NCBI RefSeq assembly: GCF_000472665.1
Contig: NZ_AXAC01000024.1
Location: 1 to 64,000, forward strand
DNA: 64,000 nt
Reading direction: 5' to 3'
Origin: Acetobacterium malicum subsp. dehalogenans DSM 11527
Lineage (GTDB): Bacteria > Bacillota > Clostridia > Eubacteriales > Eubacteriaceae
In this document: positions 18,808 to 32,189 of the stretch, piece by piece
Position numbering within the stretch: position 1 is the stretch's first letter
Layout of the letters: every line of letters starts with the position of its first letter
Notes under the pieces: generated by a model
Told to the model about the DNA's origin: nothing
Database searches by the model: none
Seen by the model: the letters and a program-made list of their open reading frames with translations, nothing else
Translations under genes and position numbers: made by a program

Positions 18808-18950
18808 AGACTGTCAAAAAAGATAACCCAGTACCGACAATTGTTACATCATGTTGTACGCATCGGAGCGGACACGGCGAAGCCTGTCCGATTCCGCGGC
18901 GAACAACAGATTCACAATTGGTCGGTACGGTAGTTTAGCGACAACCTCAG
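18808..18950 (+). repeat. interspersed palindromic element, copy 2
   Basis: Core 18831-18928 runs from GTACCGACAATTGTTA to ACAATTGGTCGGTAC. The left tail CAGACTGTCAAAAAAG and right tail GCGACAACCTCAG are shared with copy 7. Nested helices include TTGTACGC/GCGAACAA and CGGACA/TGTCCG. It is inserted between two copies of the rnpB terminator stem. Confidence 0.88.
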
Positions 18951-18975
18951 ACTATTGCAGAGTCCTGCAATAGTC
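18950..18975 (-). repeat. terminator stem, proximal copy
   Basis: GACTATTGCAG-AGTC-CTGCAATAGTC, the same arms as 18780-18805 with a different loop and no T-run of its own because the palindromic element follows directly. Confidence 0.75.
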
Positions 18976-18988
18976 CTTACTTACATTT

Positions 18989-19334
18989 GTGATTTACTAA
19001 ATCTATAAGCCGAGTTCTGTTTAAATAGTCATCTATCTCGATTTATTGTTACCAATAAATTCTAGCGACCTACCATAGGACAACGACGAGCAGCCGTCTT
19101 TCAAGGTCCGTTCTTGGTCTTGCTCCAGGTGGGGTTTACATAGCCGCTGTGTCACCACAACGCTGGTGAGCTCTTACCTCACCCTTTCATCCTTACCATT
19201 GCTGGCGGTATACTTTCTGTTGCACTTGCCTTAGAGTCGCCTCCACCGGGTGTTACCCGGCACCCTGCTCTGAGGAGCTCGGACTTTCCTCAACCGGATT
19301 GCTCCGGGTGCGACTATCTGATTTACTAAATCAC
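18989..19334 (-). ncRNA. rnpB: RNase P RNA
   Basis: About 346 nt on the minus strand with the conserved bacterial RNase P segments: GAGGAAAGTCCGAGCTCC near the 5' end, GGTAAGGATGAAAGGGTGAG, and ACAGAACTCGGCTTATAG near the 3' end. The catalytic RNA trims tRNA 5' leaders. Near-complementary ends (GTGATTTAGTAAATC and GATTTAGTAAATCAC, one mismatch) extend helix P1. Ends are placed by that pairing and by the promoter. Confidence 0.95.
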
Positions 19335-19337
19335 TAT

Positions 19338-19366
19338 AGTATACACTGTCTGCTCTAAAACTTCAA
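19338..19366 (-). promoter_or_regulatory. rnpB promoter
   Basis: Minus-strand TTGAAG (19361-19366), 17-bp spacer, TATACT (19338-19343), placing the start 4-8 bp upstream of the inferred RNA 5' end. Confidence 0.85.
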
Positions 19367-19385
19367 GCCTTTTTTACTGTAACCC

Positions 19386-20504
19386 TTAATAATTCACAAT
19401 AAAATCCCGGGCTGTTTCGGCTACGATCATTTCCGGGCAGGCATCTGCCAGGCCCGCTGTCAGTATTTGCTGGAAGCAGTTGGTTACCCATTTCTCAGTA
19501 CCATAATGGCCGGCATCCAGGACCCAGATGTTGTTTTCCAGGGCCCGTTGCCCGTCGTGGTGCTTGAGATCCCCGGTGATCAGCACATCCGCTCGTTTAG
19601 CTTTGGCCAGACCGATCATGTCCGCTCCAGCGCCGGAACAGATGGCCACCCGCCGGACGATATCCGGCACCTTGCCAGCTCCTCTTAAGGCGACCAGACC
19701 CAGCCGTTCTTTGGTATTGGCAATGAAATCTGCGGCATCCATCGGTTGGCTTAACACCCCAATTTTTCCCAATCCGTTTTCATTGATCAGACCACCGTTT
19801 TCCAGAGCGATGACGTCATAGGCCATTTCTTCATAAGGGTGATTTCTTTTTAACGCAGCAATCAGATTCTTTAAATCCGGTGCAGCGACTATCGCTTCAA
19901 TCCGGTCTTCGGAAACACTGGTCAGTTTATTGAGATCGCCAATAAAAGGTTGGGCCCCCTCAAGCGGACGGAAGGTACCGGTACCGGGCGAGCGATAGGT
20001 GCAATAATCATAATCGCCAATAGCTCCGGCGCCATTTTTCCCCAACACTTCAATGATTTTGGGACTGGCCTCCACCGGGGTAAAAACCACCAGCTTGTAA
20101 TAAGCCGTCGGATTGGAAGGTTCCAGCGTTTTGATCTTTTCGAGACCCATAATCTCGGCCAGATAATGATTAAGTCCTCTTGCGGCCTTATCCAAATTGG
20201 TATGGGCTACATAAACAGCGACATCATTTTTGATTAGCTGGGCAATGATTTGACCCTTTTCCCAGTCGGTGGACAGAGTTTTTAAACCATTGAAAATAAA
20301 TGGGTGATGGGCGATAATCAGGTCCGCCTGCTTCTTAACGGCCTCATCTACCACCTCGGCGGTGATATCCAGAGTTAACAGAATCCGCTTGATAATCTGC
20401 TGACGGGATCCTACCTGAAGACCGACGTTATCCCAGTCTTCGGCCAGTTTTTCGGGAGCATGGGTTTCAATTATTTGGATGATTTGATTTAGTTTGACAG
20501 ACAT
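19386..20504 (-). CDS. Nif3-like dinuclear metal centre protein (YqfO type)
   Basis: 372-aa member of the Nif3/YbgI family with an inserted NGG1p-interacting-factor domain in the middle (about residues 130-235), as in Bacillus YqfO. Metal-ligand motifs are ADLIIAHHPFIFNG near 60-73, YVAHTNLDKA near 98, and the C-terminal DVLITGDLKHHDGQ plus DAGHYGTEK. Its biochemical role is unsettled; it has been linked to GTP cyclohydrolase-type and regulatory functions. It overlaps the end of trmK by 16 bp, and a GAGGTG ribosome-binding site lies inside trmK, so the genes are coupled. Confidence 0.92.
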   Translation of the reverse strand: MSVKLNQIIQIIETHAPEKLAEDWDNVGLQVGSRQQIIKRILLTLDITAEVVDEAVKKQADLIIAHHPFIFNGLKTLSTDWEKGQIIAQLIKNDVAVYVAHTNLDKAARGLNHYLAEIMGLEKIKTLEPSNPTAYYKLVVFTPVEASPKIIEVLGKNGAGAIGDYDYCTYRSPGTGTFRPLEGAQPFIGDLNKLTSVSEDRIEAIVAAPDLKNLIAALKRNHPYEEMAYDVIALENGGLINENGLGKIGVLSQPMDAADFIANTKERLGLVALRGAGKVPDIVRRVAICSGAGADMIGLAKAKRADVLITGDLKHHDGQRALENNIWVLDAGHYGTEKWVTNCFQQILTAGLADACPEMIVAETARDFIVNY

Positions 20505-21190
20505 CTTTTCACCTCATTCAGTTTTTCGATAAACAAACTGCTTTCCTGAAATTGTTTCGCTGCAACCACTGTGGTTTTTCCCCGGGTACTCCTGACAATC
20601 TGCTGCTCCAGAAATATTTTCCGTTCGATCAGCGCTATGAGTAGAGGATGTTTATAGAGATAAAATTCGAAACCCAATTCATATTCCAAGGGATTGGTAA
20701 AAGTCATCGTTCCCGGTTCAGCAACAATTATTTCGTAAACCCGATCCCCCTCACGAGCCAGCTCTTCTCTGATGATGCGAAAACCGGATGCGGCCAGATA
20801 TTTTCGCAGCACTGCCTGATTATTCATCGGCTGGAGCACCAGTTTTTTCTTCTGTCTGGCCACATCTGGCTGGGCTTCCAGCAAGTCCCGGATCAGGAGC
20901 CCCCCCATGCCAGCCATGACGACGGCGTCAACCTCTCCGGGTTTAAGCACAGAGAGACCCGAACCAAGTCGGGTCTCTATCTGTTTTTCCAATTGCTGTT
21001 CACTGATAATTATTTCAGCTTTTTTAAGCGGCTGCTGGTTGGTATCACTGGCGATTGCCCGGGAAACCAAATTGTTTCCGACCAGGTACACCGGTAGATA
21101 ACCATGGTCGGTACCAATATCGGCCATGGACTTTACTCCAGCCACACAGCTGGCAATCACTTCAAGCCTTGGACTTAACTTAATCTTCAT
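20489..21190 (-). CDS. trmK: tRNA (adenine(22)-N1)-methyltransferase
   Basis: 233-aa SAM-dependent enzyme that methylates A22 in the D-loop of tRNA. The N-terminal LSPRLEVIASCV is followed by the SAM motif MADIGTDHGYLPVYLV (about 22-37), then AIASDTNQQPLKKAE and the catalytic-loop region DAVVMAGMGGLLIRDLL. Its start follows the rpoD stop by one base. The dnaG-rpoD-trmK-nif3 order is conserved in Bacillota. Confidence 0.93.
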   Translation of the reverse strand: MKIKLSPRLEVIASCVAGVKSMADIGTDHGYLPVYLVGNNLVSRAIASDTNQQPLKKAEIIISEQQLEKQIETRLGSGLSVLKPGEVDAVVMAGMGGLLIRDLLEAQPDVARQKKKLVLQPMNNQAVLRKYLAASGFRIIREELAREGDRVYEIIVAEPGTMTFTNPLEYELGFEFYLYKHPLLIALIERKIFLEQQIVRSTRGKTTVVAAKQFQESSLFIEKLNEVKRCLSN

Positions 21191-21191
21191 T

Positions 21192-22343
21192 TTAGGTTAA
21201 ATAATCCTTTAATTTCTTGCTGCGGCTGGGATGTCTCAGTTTGCGTAAGGCCTTCGCTTCAATTTGTCTTATTCGTTCGCGGGTGACATTGAATTCTTTG
21301 CCGACTTCTTCCAACGTCCGAGCCCGGCCATCATCTAAACCAAAACGCAATCGCAGAACCTTTTCTTCCCGTTCGGTCAGGGTGTTCAAGACCTCAATCA
21401 GCTGTTCTTTCAGCAATGCATAAGAGGCGGCTTCGGCTGGTGCCGGAGCATCTTCATCAGGAATGAAATCACCCAAATGGCTGTCTTCTTCTTCCCCGAT
21501 TGGTGTTTCCAGAGAAACCGGATCCTGAGCAATTTTCTGTATTTCGCGAACCTTTTCTTCCGAGAAGCCCATTTCCTTACCAATTTCGGCTGGGGTCGGT
21601 TCCCGTCCATATTCCTGTAACAATTGCCGGGAAACCCGGATCAGTTTATTAATGGTCTCGACCATATGCACCGGAATCCGGATCGTTCTGGCTTGATCGG
21701 CAATGGCCCGGGTAATCGCCTGGCGAATCCACCAGGTGGCGTAGGTACTGAATTTAAAACCTTTTGTATAGTCGAATTTCTCAACCGCCTTGATCAAACC
21801 CAGGTTTCCTTCCTGGATCAGATCCAGAAATGACATTCCCCGCCCCACATAACGCTTGGCAATACTGACGACCAGACGGAGGTTGGCTTCGGCCAATTCT
21901 TTTTTGGCGGAATCGTCGCCAGCTTCCATCCGACGGGCCAGAGCCATTTCTTCATCACCGGTTAATAAGGGGACCTTACCGATTTCTTTGAGGTATAAAC
22001 GAACCGGGTCATTGACACTGACCGAATCTGCCAGCTCAATTTCCTTCTGGTTTTCTTCCTCAAGCTCCGCGGCCTCCAGAGCTTCCAGTTCGAGATCGGT
22101 AAAGGCAATTTCGATCCCTTCCTTTTGCAGGTATAAATAGATTGAATCAATTTCTTCGGGATCAAGATCCGCCTTATCCAGAATTTCTTCAAAATCGTGG
22201 TTATTTAAATTCCCTTTTGATTTTCCGCGTTTTAACAGCTGCTGCACTTCTGGCATCAGCTCAATTGCGACTTTTTCAATTTCAATGATGTCGTCGTCAA
22301 TATCGATGATCACATCGTCGGTTTTTGCTTTCTCTAGTTTCAT
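21192..22343 (-). CDS. rpoD: primary sigma factor sigma-70/sigma-A
   Basis: 383-aa housekeeping sigma factor that directs RNA polymerase to the TTGACA/TATAAT promoters seen across this window. An acidic N-terminal region 1.1 (about 1-90) precedes region 1.2 ([16 protein letters not shown]), region 2 ([43 protein letters not shown]), region 3 and region 4 ([20 protein letters not shown]). It has a GGGAGG ribosome-binding site and lies one base after the dnaG stop. Confidence 0.98.
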   Translation of the reverse strand: MKLEKAKTDDVIIDIDDDIIEIEKVAIELMPEVQQLLKRGKSKGNLNNHDFEEILDKADLDPEEIDSIYLYLQKEGIEIAFTDLELEALEAAELEEENQKEIELADSVSVNDPVRLYLKEIGKVPLLTGDEEMALARRMEAGDDSAKKELAEANLRLVVSIAKRYVGRGMSFLDLIQEGNLGLIKAVEKFDYTKGFKFSTYATWWIRQAITRAIADQARTIRIPVHMVETINKLIRVSRQLLQEYGREPTPAEIGKEMGFSEEKVREIQKIAQDPVSLETPIGEEEDSHLGDFIPDEDAPAPAEAASYALLKEQLIEVLNTLTEREEKVLRLRFGLDDGRARTLEEVGKEFNVTRERIRQIEAKALRKLRHPSRSKKLKDYLT

Positions 22344-22344
22344 T

Positions 22345-24123
22345 TTAGTGCCTCCCGTTTTCTTTCATCATTTTCTTAATCTCTATGAATTGATTGGTGA
22401 GCCGTGCCACCTCATCGTCGTTACCATTGGTTGATTCTCTTTTTATTTGTTCAGAAAGTCGGTCAAGCTGAGCTTCATTATAAAAACGATTCATTATTTC
22501 CAAAGCATCTTGATAATCTGACCGGGAGACTTCATCCTCGTTCATCATAAACTCAACTATTTTTTTGACTTCTTCTGAATCTTCAAAATGTGACATAATC
22601 TGATTGACTTCAAACCTGATCCCTGTTTTGCGCTTGTCTGAAAGGGTCCTGAGTAAATCTTTATAAAAAGGATCGGTCAGATAGTCCATCGGAAACTCAT
22701 CGATGATGTCGGGTGTTTTTAAACAAAAGCGAATCGCTAATTCTTGGGCTTTTTTATATGCCCTGGGAATTTTTAGCGGGGCGGCTTCGCTGGGGGGTAG
22801 CTCCACCAGCTGGGAAGAATTGTCGGATCGGGTTTTTGAACGCAAAACTTCGCGCCGGATCACTTCCTGATTAATTCCCGTTTCACCGGCAACTATTTTG
22901 CTGTAATAATCAATTTCTACCGATGTCTCCAGCTGTCGCAATACTTTGATTGCCTCATTGCCATAGCGGAGCCGGCCATCAGTTTGGGACAGATCGTTGT
23001 GACTTTTTAGTAACTCCAGCTCATACTCAACAATCGTTAAAGCCTTGGCAACAAAATCCTTAAAGCCCTGCTGGCCATACTTCTGGACAAAGGAATCGGG
23101 ATCCTCATTTATCGGCAAGTTTAATATTTTAACATTTAAGCTAGTTTTTTTCAAGATATTCATGGCTTTTTCAGTTGCCGATTTCCCCGCGCTATCTCCA
23201 TCAAAGGCAATAATCACTTCGCTGGCATAGCGTTCCAGGATTTTTCCATGAAACGGGGTAAAGGCCGTACCCAACGCAGCCACGGTATTCTTGATCCCTT
23301 TTTCATACAAGGAGATCACATCCATATAGCCTTCAACAATAAATAAACGCCCTTCTTCCAAAAAGTTTTTGCAGTGATTCAAATTATAGAGCTCATAACT
23401 TTTAGAAAAAATAGGGGTTTCTGGGGAATTAAGATATTTGGGCCCATTTTGTCCGGCTGCCATCAAGCGACCACCGAAGCCGACAATCTGGCCCCGGGGA
23501 TTAACGATCGGAAACATAATCCGGCTGCGGAACCGATCATAATGTCGTTTCTTTTCCGAAGCCAGAATCAGACCTGAATCCAGCATTTCCGTCATCGTAA
23601 AGCCTTTGGTGTTAAGGAAATCGGTTAATCGACTCCAGTCTTCACTGGCATAACCCACCCCAAATTCCCGGATCGTTTCCTGACTGATCCCTCGCTGCAG
23701 CAGATATTCCCGGGCTGGTCGCTCTGTTTTTAAAACTTTGTAATAGTAATTCGCCGCTTCCCGGTGCATTTCATACAGGCGTTTCTTTTTTTCGTAAGCC
23801 TGATGATCTTCCTGTTGGTTCTGCTTTTCCGGCAAAACCATATTTACCCGAGCTGCCAGAAATTTGAGTGCGTCGACAAAAGGCAGTTTTTCCATTTCCA
23901 TAACAAAGGTAATTACATTGCCGCCCGCTCCGCAGCCAAAACAATGATATAACTGTTTTTCTCGGGAAACCGTGAACGATGCCGTTTTTTCATTATGAAA
24001 CGGACATTTACCTTTGAAAGAATTACCCACCCGTTTTAAGGTCATGTAACCCGAAGCGATATCCACAATATCATTTGCCTCAATGACAGATTGTATCAAT
24101 TCTTCGGAGTAGTAATTTGTCAT
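22345..24123 (-). CDS. dnaG: DNA primase
   Basis: 592-aa primase that makes RNA primers at the replication fork. The N-terminal zinc ribbon has Cys40, His43, Cys61 and Cys64 ([19 protein letters not shown]). The RNA polymerase/TOPRIM core includes FGGRLM, the acidic [10 protein letters not shown] and [16 protein letters not shown], and a helical C-terminal domain binds the replicative helicase. It is first of the macromolecular-synthesis operon dnaG-rpoD-trmK-nif3, with an AAGGA ribosome-binding site. Confidence 0.97.
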   Translation of the reverse strand: MTNYYSEELIQSVIEANDIVDIASGYMTLKRVGNSFKGKCPFHNEKTASFTVSREKQLYHCFGCGAGGNVITFVMEMEKLPFVDALKFLAARVNMVLPEKQNQQEDHQAYEKKKRLYEMHREAANYYYKVLKTERPAREYLLQRGISQETIREFGVGYASEDWSRLTDFLNTKGFTMTEMLDSGLILASEKKRHYDRFRSRIMFPIVNPRGQIVGFGGRLMAAGQNGPKYLNSPETPIFSKSYELYNLNHCKNFLEEGRLFIVEGYMDVISLYEKGIKNTVAALGTAFTPFHGKILERYASEVIIAFDGDSAGKSATEKAMNILKKTSLNVKILNLPINEDPDSFVQKYGQQGFKDFVAKALTIVEYELELLKSHNDLSQTDGRLRYGNEAIKVLRQLETSVEIDYYSKIVAGETGINQEVIRREVLRSKTRSDNSSQLVELPPSEAAPLKIPRAYKKAQELAIRFCLKTPDIIDEFPMDYLTDPFYKDLLRTLSDKRKTGIRFEVNQIMSHFEDSEEVKKIVEFMMNEDEVSRSDYQDALEIMNRFYNEAQLDRLSEQIKRESTNGNDDEVARLTNQFIEIKKMMKENGRH

Positions 24124-24262
24124 TTGTTTTTTCCTTTTTTATAAAGTCTTGACTTTTGAGGGTCTATTAACTCTATTCTAAATAAAATTCAATTCTCCTT
24201 TTTTTAATATCCTTTATTTTCAAATTTAAACAAAAATAAAGTTTCATTAATCTTTCAAAATA

Positions 24263-24279
24263 TTATCAACAGTGGATAA
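24263..24279. promoter_or_regulatory. paired DnaA-box-like motifs upstream of dnaG
   Basis: TTATCAACAGTGGATAA holds TTATCAACA on the plus strand and TTATCCACT on the minus strand, each one mismatch from TTATCCACA, in a compact inverted arrangement in the divergent spacer between dnaG and the 85-aa gene. It could be chance in AT-rich DNA. Confidence 0.3.
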
Positions 24280-24341
24280 TATTTAATTATTGGGGTATTT
24301 AAAAACTAATAACACTATTTTTAAAAGAAAGAGGTATTTTT

Positions 24342-24599
24342 ATGGAAAAGAAAAAAGTTATTGAAGTCATTCATGAAAAAGTGAAAGTTGCCAATTTTGA
24401 TGATCATGGAAAAGCTGTTCTCAACATGGATGACGTCGGCGACGGCCAAGTGATTATGGATGTGCTTGAAGAATTGAAATCAGATACAAGCTTCGATTTT
24501 GATTTTGACTTGGACAAAATGTTATTAACCGTTCATAATCCTGATGATGATCTGGACGGATTTGCCAGAAGACACCCATCTCCCCAAAAATGTAAATAG
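24342..24599 (+). CDS. small acidic protein of unknown function
   Basis: 85 aa, strongly acidic in the middle (DFDFDFDLDKM), ending in a basic, Cys-containing tail (RRHPSPQKCK). No family recognised and no signal peptide or membrane segment. AAAGAGG stands eight bases before the ATG, and a strong terminator follows at 24644, so it is a believable single-gene unit divergent from dnaG. Confidence 0.7.
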   Translation: MEKKKVIEVIHEKVKVANFDDHGKAVLNMDDVGDGQVIMDVLEELKSDTSFDFDFDLDKMLLTVHNPDDDLDGFARRHPSPQKCK

Positions 24600-24643
24600 A
24601 ATTGACCCAAAAACCCTATCTAGCGGTTAATAAACGAACTAAA

Positions 24644-24675
24644 AGCTCCATTGGACTAGACCAATGGAGCTTTTT
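24644..24675. terminator. terminator after the 85-aa gene
   Basis: Perfect 11-bp arms AGCTCCATTGG/CCAATGGAGCT followed by TTTTT on the plus strand. A4 on the other side makes weaker minus-strand use possible. Confidence 0.9.
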
Positions 24676-24691
24676 CTGTGATTAAACGTCA

Positions 24692-24713
24692 GAGAAACCC
24701 CGCAGGGTTTCTC
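24692..24713 (-). terminator. hairpin downstream of pyruvate:ferredoxin oxidoreductase
   Basis: Perfect arms GAGAAACCC/GGGTTTCTC with a 4-nt loop, 16 bp after the stop codon, but with only a poor T-run on the minus strand. It may work together with the next hairpin. Confidence 0.55.
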
Positions 24714-24728
24714 CGCTTATAGATTAAA

Positions 24729-28316
<3,588 letters not shown>

Positions 28317-28323
28317 CTATGAA

Positions 28324-28356
28324 ATTATATCATATTAGTTTTTGAGTGTATACACT
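28324..28356 (-). promoter_or_regulatory. promoter and palindromic operator of the pyruvate:ferredoxin oxidoreductase gene
   Basis: Minus-strand TATAAT at 28324-28329. A perfect 12-bp palindrome AGTGTATACACT at 28345-28356 covers the -35 position (TATACA), suggesting a repressor or activator site. The regulator is unknown. Confidence 0.5.
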
Positions 28357-28505
28357 TTAATAAGGGTAATTTTTTGCTGCTATTTTCCGGCAATTTTTAA
28401 CTTGTTTACCCGAAAACGATTAACGTTATACTTTTTTATGATTTATATTTCTTTTAAATGGATAAGATAGTTTGTTCGAGAACTTTTATTCACGCAAACT
28501 ACTTT

Positions 28506-28576
28506 TTCACAATAATTCACTGCGGATGAACTGTTAAAATGTTTAATAACAGTTCATCAACAGTAATTTTTGTGAA
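28506..28576. repeat. 71-bp two-tier palindrome
   Basis: Inner perfect 12-bp arms GATGAACTGTTA/TAACAGTTCATC (28525-28536, 28547-28558) are enclosed by an outer imperfect stem TTCACAATAATTCACTG / CAGTAATTTTTGTGAA. No T-run follows, so it is not a standard terminator. It lies between the symporter stop and the oxidoreductase promoter. The remaining DNA between 28254 and 28615 shows nothing else but AT-rich sequence. Confidence 0.65.
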
Positions 28577-28615
28577 GTAATAACTTTTTTTATTTTTTTT
28601 ATTGCTCAAAAATCA

Positions 28616-30040
28616 TCATTTCTTTTTAGCTTCTTTAAAAGCCAGCTTTTCTGGGATTAAAAAATCTGACTGGAATTCGAAACATTCCTTGGCTACCACA
28701 CTGCTTAAGACGAGCAGACTGATCAAGTTTGGAATGGCCATCATCCCGTTCATGGCATCTGATAAATTCCAGACGATTTCCAGCGCGGTGGTGGCACCAA
28801 CAAAAACAACCAGACAATAGAGGATCCGGTAGATGGTTACAGCGATCGGCGCTTTGATTAAGTATTCCAGTGACTTTTCACCATAGTATTCCCAACCCAG
28901 TATCGTTGAAAAGGCAAAAAGGGTAATTCCAACAGTGACAATATAACCGCCAACAGGTCCTAATGCTGATTGGAAAGCAGCAATGGTAAGATTTGCACCC
29001 ATCAAAATTTCACCACTGGCATCCAATGTTCCCAACACCCCTGACGAGGCAATTACCAGACCCGTAATCGTACAGACAACGATGGTATCAAAGAAGGTTC
29101 CAGTCATATTGATATAACCTTGTCGTGACGGATGATCAGTTTTTGCCGCTGCGGCAGCAATTGGCGCCGAGCCTAAACCGGCTTCATTTGAGAATACGCC
29201 CCGGGCCACACCCCAACGCATGGCTGTCAGCATCGTCGCAATAATGGTTCCGCCAACACCGCCAGCCATTGCCGTCGGCGAAAAGGCCATCGTAAAGATT
29301 TCAGCGATACCAGCTGGTAAATTTTCAAAATTGATGATAATAACTACAATTGAAGCCAAAACATAGAAAACAGCCATAAAAGGTACGATTACGCCGGATA
29401 CCTTCCCAATACTCTTGATGCCGCCGAGAATAACCATAAATGCCAGAACCATCAGAATCAGTCCGGTTATCCAGGTCGGTACCCCAAAGGTACCATTCAC
29501 TGCTCCAGCAATGGAGTTGGCTTGGGTCATGTTCCCGATTCCAAAGGATGCCACCGTGGCAAACAATGAAAATAAGAACGCCAGAGTCAAGCCGATTTTT
29601 TTATTTTTGAAGCCATTTTTCATGGCATACATCGGTCCGCCGGCCATTTCGCCTTTAGCATTGGTTTCCCGGTATTTAACGGCCAGAACACTTTCGGCAT
29701 ATTTGGTCGATAATCCAAACAGGGCTGAAATCCACATCCACACCAGGGCTCCTGGCCCCCCCAGCACCATCGCCGTTGCGACACCGACGATATTCCCGGT
29801 TCCAATGGTGGCCGCCAGGGCTGTCATCAGCGATTGGAATGGTGAAATATCACCACTGGAATCGTCTTTGTGGGTCTTGTCCTGCTTAGCAAAGACCGAT
29901 TTTAGCGCATAGCCCAGGTTGAGCCATGGCTTGAATTTTAAACGCACGGTTAAGAACATACCTGTCCCCATTAGCAGTGCCAGCATAACGGGTCCCCAAA
30001 CAAAATTATTTACAGCTGAAATGATCTCCGAAAAATTCAT
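28616..30040 (-). CDS. sodium:alanine symporter (AGCS family)
   Basis: 474-aa integral membrane protein with about 11 helices that imports alanine with Na+. The signature loops IGTGNIVGVATAMVLGGPGALVWMW and AKYRETNAKGEMAGGPMY-type segments are present, as is RGVFSNEAGLGSAPIAAA. An AAGGGGG ribosome-binding site precedes the ATG. It follows alanine dehydrogenase in the same direction with a 210-bp gap that holds a long hairpin, so lrp, ald and the symporter are likely one alanine-use unit. Confidence 0.94.
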   Translation of the reverse strand: MNFSEIISAVNNFVWGPVMLALLMGTGMFLTVRLKFKPWLNLGYALKSVFAKQDKTHKDDSSGDISPFQSLMTALAATIGTGNIVGVATAMVLGGPGALVWMWISALFGLSTKYAESVLAVKYRETNAKGEMAGGPMYAMKNGFKNKKIGLTLAFLFSLFATVASFGIGNMTQANSIAGAVNGTFGVPTWITGLILMVLAFMVILGGIKSIGKVSGVIVPFMAVFYVLASIVVIIINFENLPAGIAEIFTMAFSPTAMAGGVGGTIIATMLTAMRWGVARGVFSNEAGLGSAPIAAAAAKTDHPSRQGYINMTGTFFDTIVVCTITGLVIASSGVLGTLDASGEILMGANLTIAAFQSALGPVGGYIVTVGITLFAFSTILGWEYYGEKSLEYLIKAPIAVTIYRILYCLVVFVGATTALEIVWNLSDAMNGMMAIPNLISLLVLSSVVAKECFEFQSDFLIPEKLAFKEAKKK

Positions 30041-30097
30041 ATTGCCCCCTTAAAATTATAAGCTTTGTTATCGATTACAGTTTTGTTTCAAATCTTC

Positions 30098-30147
30098 TGA
30101 TAATAAGGGCTTCACCATTATCTGTAACAGTGTCACCCTTACTATCA
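30098..30147 (-). promoter_or_regulatory. intercistronic hairpin between ald and the symporter gene
   Basis: Arms TGATAATAAGGG and CCCTTACTATCA (one mismatch) enclose 26 nt. No T-run on the minus strand, so processing or mRNA stabilisation is more likely than termination. The rest of the 210-bp gap is AT-rich with no gene. Confidence 0.45.
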
Positions 30148-30250
30148 GTTATCTAGAGCTAAATTTTATGTCTTTTTTTTCGTTTCTTTATTTCTCAATG
30201 CTGATGATTAAAATTTTCGTTTCCGGGTTGATTAAAATTAATTCTTAAAC

Positions 30251-31366
30251 CTACAGCAACTCTTCTGCTGGTACGTATTCTTTATTTAAGCCTTCAGCTA
30301 CGCCCTTACAGGTAACATGTCCCTTGTAAGTATTTAATCCTAATAATAATGCAGGATCTTCCTTCATGGCCGCTTCTGGTCCCTTGTTGACAATCGCCAT
30401 TAAATATGGCAGGGTGGATCCGGTCAGCGCATAGGTGGATGTTCGGGGAACGGCACCTGGCATATTGGCAACGGAATAATGGATCACACCATGTTTTTCA
30501 AAACAGGGATCATCATGGGTCGTGCTGTGATCAATGGTTTCGACTGAACCACCCTGGTCAATGGCAACATCGACAATAACTGATCCTTTTTTCATGTTTT
30601 TAACCATTTCTTCAGTGACCAGTTTTGGCGCTTTTTCGCCGGCAACCAGAACCCCACTGATCAGTAGATCTGATTTCCTGGTCAATTGAGCCATGTTATA
30701 GGGATTACTGATCAGTGTCGAAACCCGACCATTAAAAACGTCATCCACATAGGTTAATCTTGGTTTGCTGATATCGATAACGGTAACATGTGCTCCCAGA
30801 CCCACTGCCATTTTCGCTGCGTTCATACCCACTGTACCAGCTCCGATGATCATTACTTCGGCTGGCAATACGCCGGTAACGCCGCCTAATAACATACCGA
30901 CTCCGCCATGGTAGCGCTGCAGCATGGTGGCACCAACTTGAACTGACATTCTTCCCGCCACTTCACTCATAGGGATTAATAAAGGCAGCGAGTGATCTGG
31001 TAATTGGACGGTTTCATAAGCAATCCCGGTAATTTTTTTCTTCATTAATATATCGGTTAAAGGCAGGTTTGGAGCAAGATGTAGATAGGTAAATAAGGTC
31101 TGTCCTTCTTTCATCAGTTCATATTCTGACTCGATCGGTTCTTTTACTTTTACAATGATATCGGATTGTTCAAATACTTCTTTGGCCTGTTGCAGGATTA
31201 CGGCTCCTTCAGCTACATATTCACTATCTGCGATGCCACTTTCGAGACCGGCTTTTGTTTCAACTAGGACCTTATGTCCACTCGCCACCAAGGCATGAAC
31301 ACCTGCTGGTGTTACGGATACACGTGATTCATTGTTCTTAATTTCTTTTGGAATACCTACAATCAT
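30251..31366 (-). CDS. ald: alanine dehydrogenase
   Basis: 371-aa NAD-dependent enzyme converting L-alanine to pyruvate and ammonium. The N-terminal [20 protein letters not shown] is diagnostic, as are [23 protein letters not shown] and the Rossmann motif [19 protein letters not shown] near 170. AGGAGG lies before the ATG. It sits between an Lrp-type regulator and an alanine symporter; pyruvate can then pass to the ferredoxin oxidoreductase encoded downstream. Confidence 0.97.
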   Translation of the reverse strand: MIVGIPKEIKNNESRVSVTPAGVHALVASGHKVLVETKAGLESGIADSEYVAEGAVILQQAKEVFEQSDIIVKVKEPIESEYELMKEGQTLFTYLHLAPNLPLTDILMKKKITGIAYETVQLPDHSLPLLIPMSEVAGRMSVQVGATMLQRYHGGVGMLLGGVTGVLPAEVMIIGAGTVGMNAAKMAVGLGAHVTVIDISKPRLTYVDDVFNGRVSTLISNPYNMAQLTRKSDLLISGVLVAGEKAPKLVTEEMVKNMKKGSVIVDVAIDQGGSVETIDHSTTHDDPCFEKHGVIHYSVANMPGAVPRTSTYALTGSTLPYLMAIVNKGPEAAMKEDPALLLGLNTYKGHVTCKGVAEGLNKEYVPAEELL

Positions 31367-31442
31367 GATAAAAACCTCCTGTTTATTTAATATAATTTTT
31401 GGAACATTGTGATTATGAAAACCTTTACATATTCTTGTCTTC

Positions 31443-31886
31443 TTACGGAAGGATTGAATATGTATTCTTGACGGTTGACAGGGTTACAATCGTTTTCGTC
31501 TTTTGTACCCCGGGAACTGTTTTAATGCAATTTAGCACTGCTTCCAAACTTTGGGTATCTTTGGTAATAATTTTAATTAAATAATCATAATCTCCGGCCA
31601 GATAATCACACTCAATGATCTCACTCTCATTTTCTACCAGTTCGACAAAGCCATCAATAAAACTGGGATGCTTAAGTGATATAAACATATAGGCAACCAG
31701 ATTTTTATTCATTTTTTGAGTCGATAAAATAACCGTATATTTTTGAATGATTCCGGAAGAATCTAATTTTCGTATTCGTTCGCTGATTGCTGGAACCGAT
31801 AAGCTGACTTCGCTGGCAATTTCGGAAGCCGTAACTCGGGCATTTTTCTGCAACAGCTTGAGGATTTCAATATCAATTGAATCCAT
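31443..31886 (-). CDS. Lrp/AsnC-family transcriptional regulator
   Basis: 147-aa regulator: N-terminal HTH ([20 protein letters not shown], then [21 protein letters not shown]) and a C-terminal RAM/ACT-like ligand domain ([16 protein letters not shown]). Members bind amino acids as octamers. It lies 76 bp upstream of ald in the same direction, so an alanine-responsive role is likely but inferred. A minus-strand TATAAT lies at 31919-31924. Confidence 0.93.
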   Translation of the reverse strand: MDSIDIEILKLLQKNARVTASEIASEVSLSVPAISERIRKLDSSGIIQKYTVILSTQKMNKNLVAYMFISLKHPSFIDGFVELVENESEIIECDYLAGDYDYLIKIITKDTQSLEAVLNCIKTVPGVQKTKTIVTLSTVKNTYSILP

Positions 31887-31918
31887 GTAAGCTCCCTTCT
31901 ATTAAAATTATTGAGTTC

Positions 31919-32189
31919 ATTATATCCGACTTTGTAAGCATATTAAACGTTTTCAATGAATAACAAGTGATCTTTTTGTCAAAAGAAAAAAATACTTTAA
32001 ATGTTTAATCATTACCGGTAACTTATTGCTCCCATGATTAATTATTTTATCCGCTTTTATTTTCCAATTGAAAAACTGAAGCTAAATTTAAAAAAACTTA
32101 AAAAATTAAGTCTCTCATCACAGTTATTTAATCATTATTATTCACTAAGTCGCATAAATACAGATCTCAATTATTAATTTTTTATGATT
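31919..32189. other. promoter region of the alanine unit and AT-rich spacer
   Basis: Minus-strand TATAAT at 31919-31924 is the likely -10 of lrp; its -35 (TTTAAT) is weak, as expected for a regulated promoter. The remaining DNA to 32189 is very AT-rich and shows no gene or clear structure. Confidence 0.45.
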
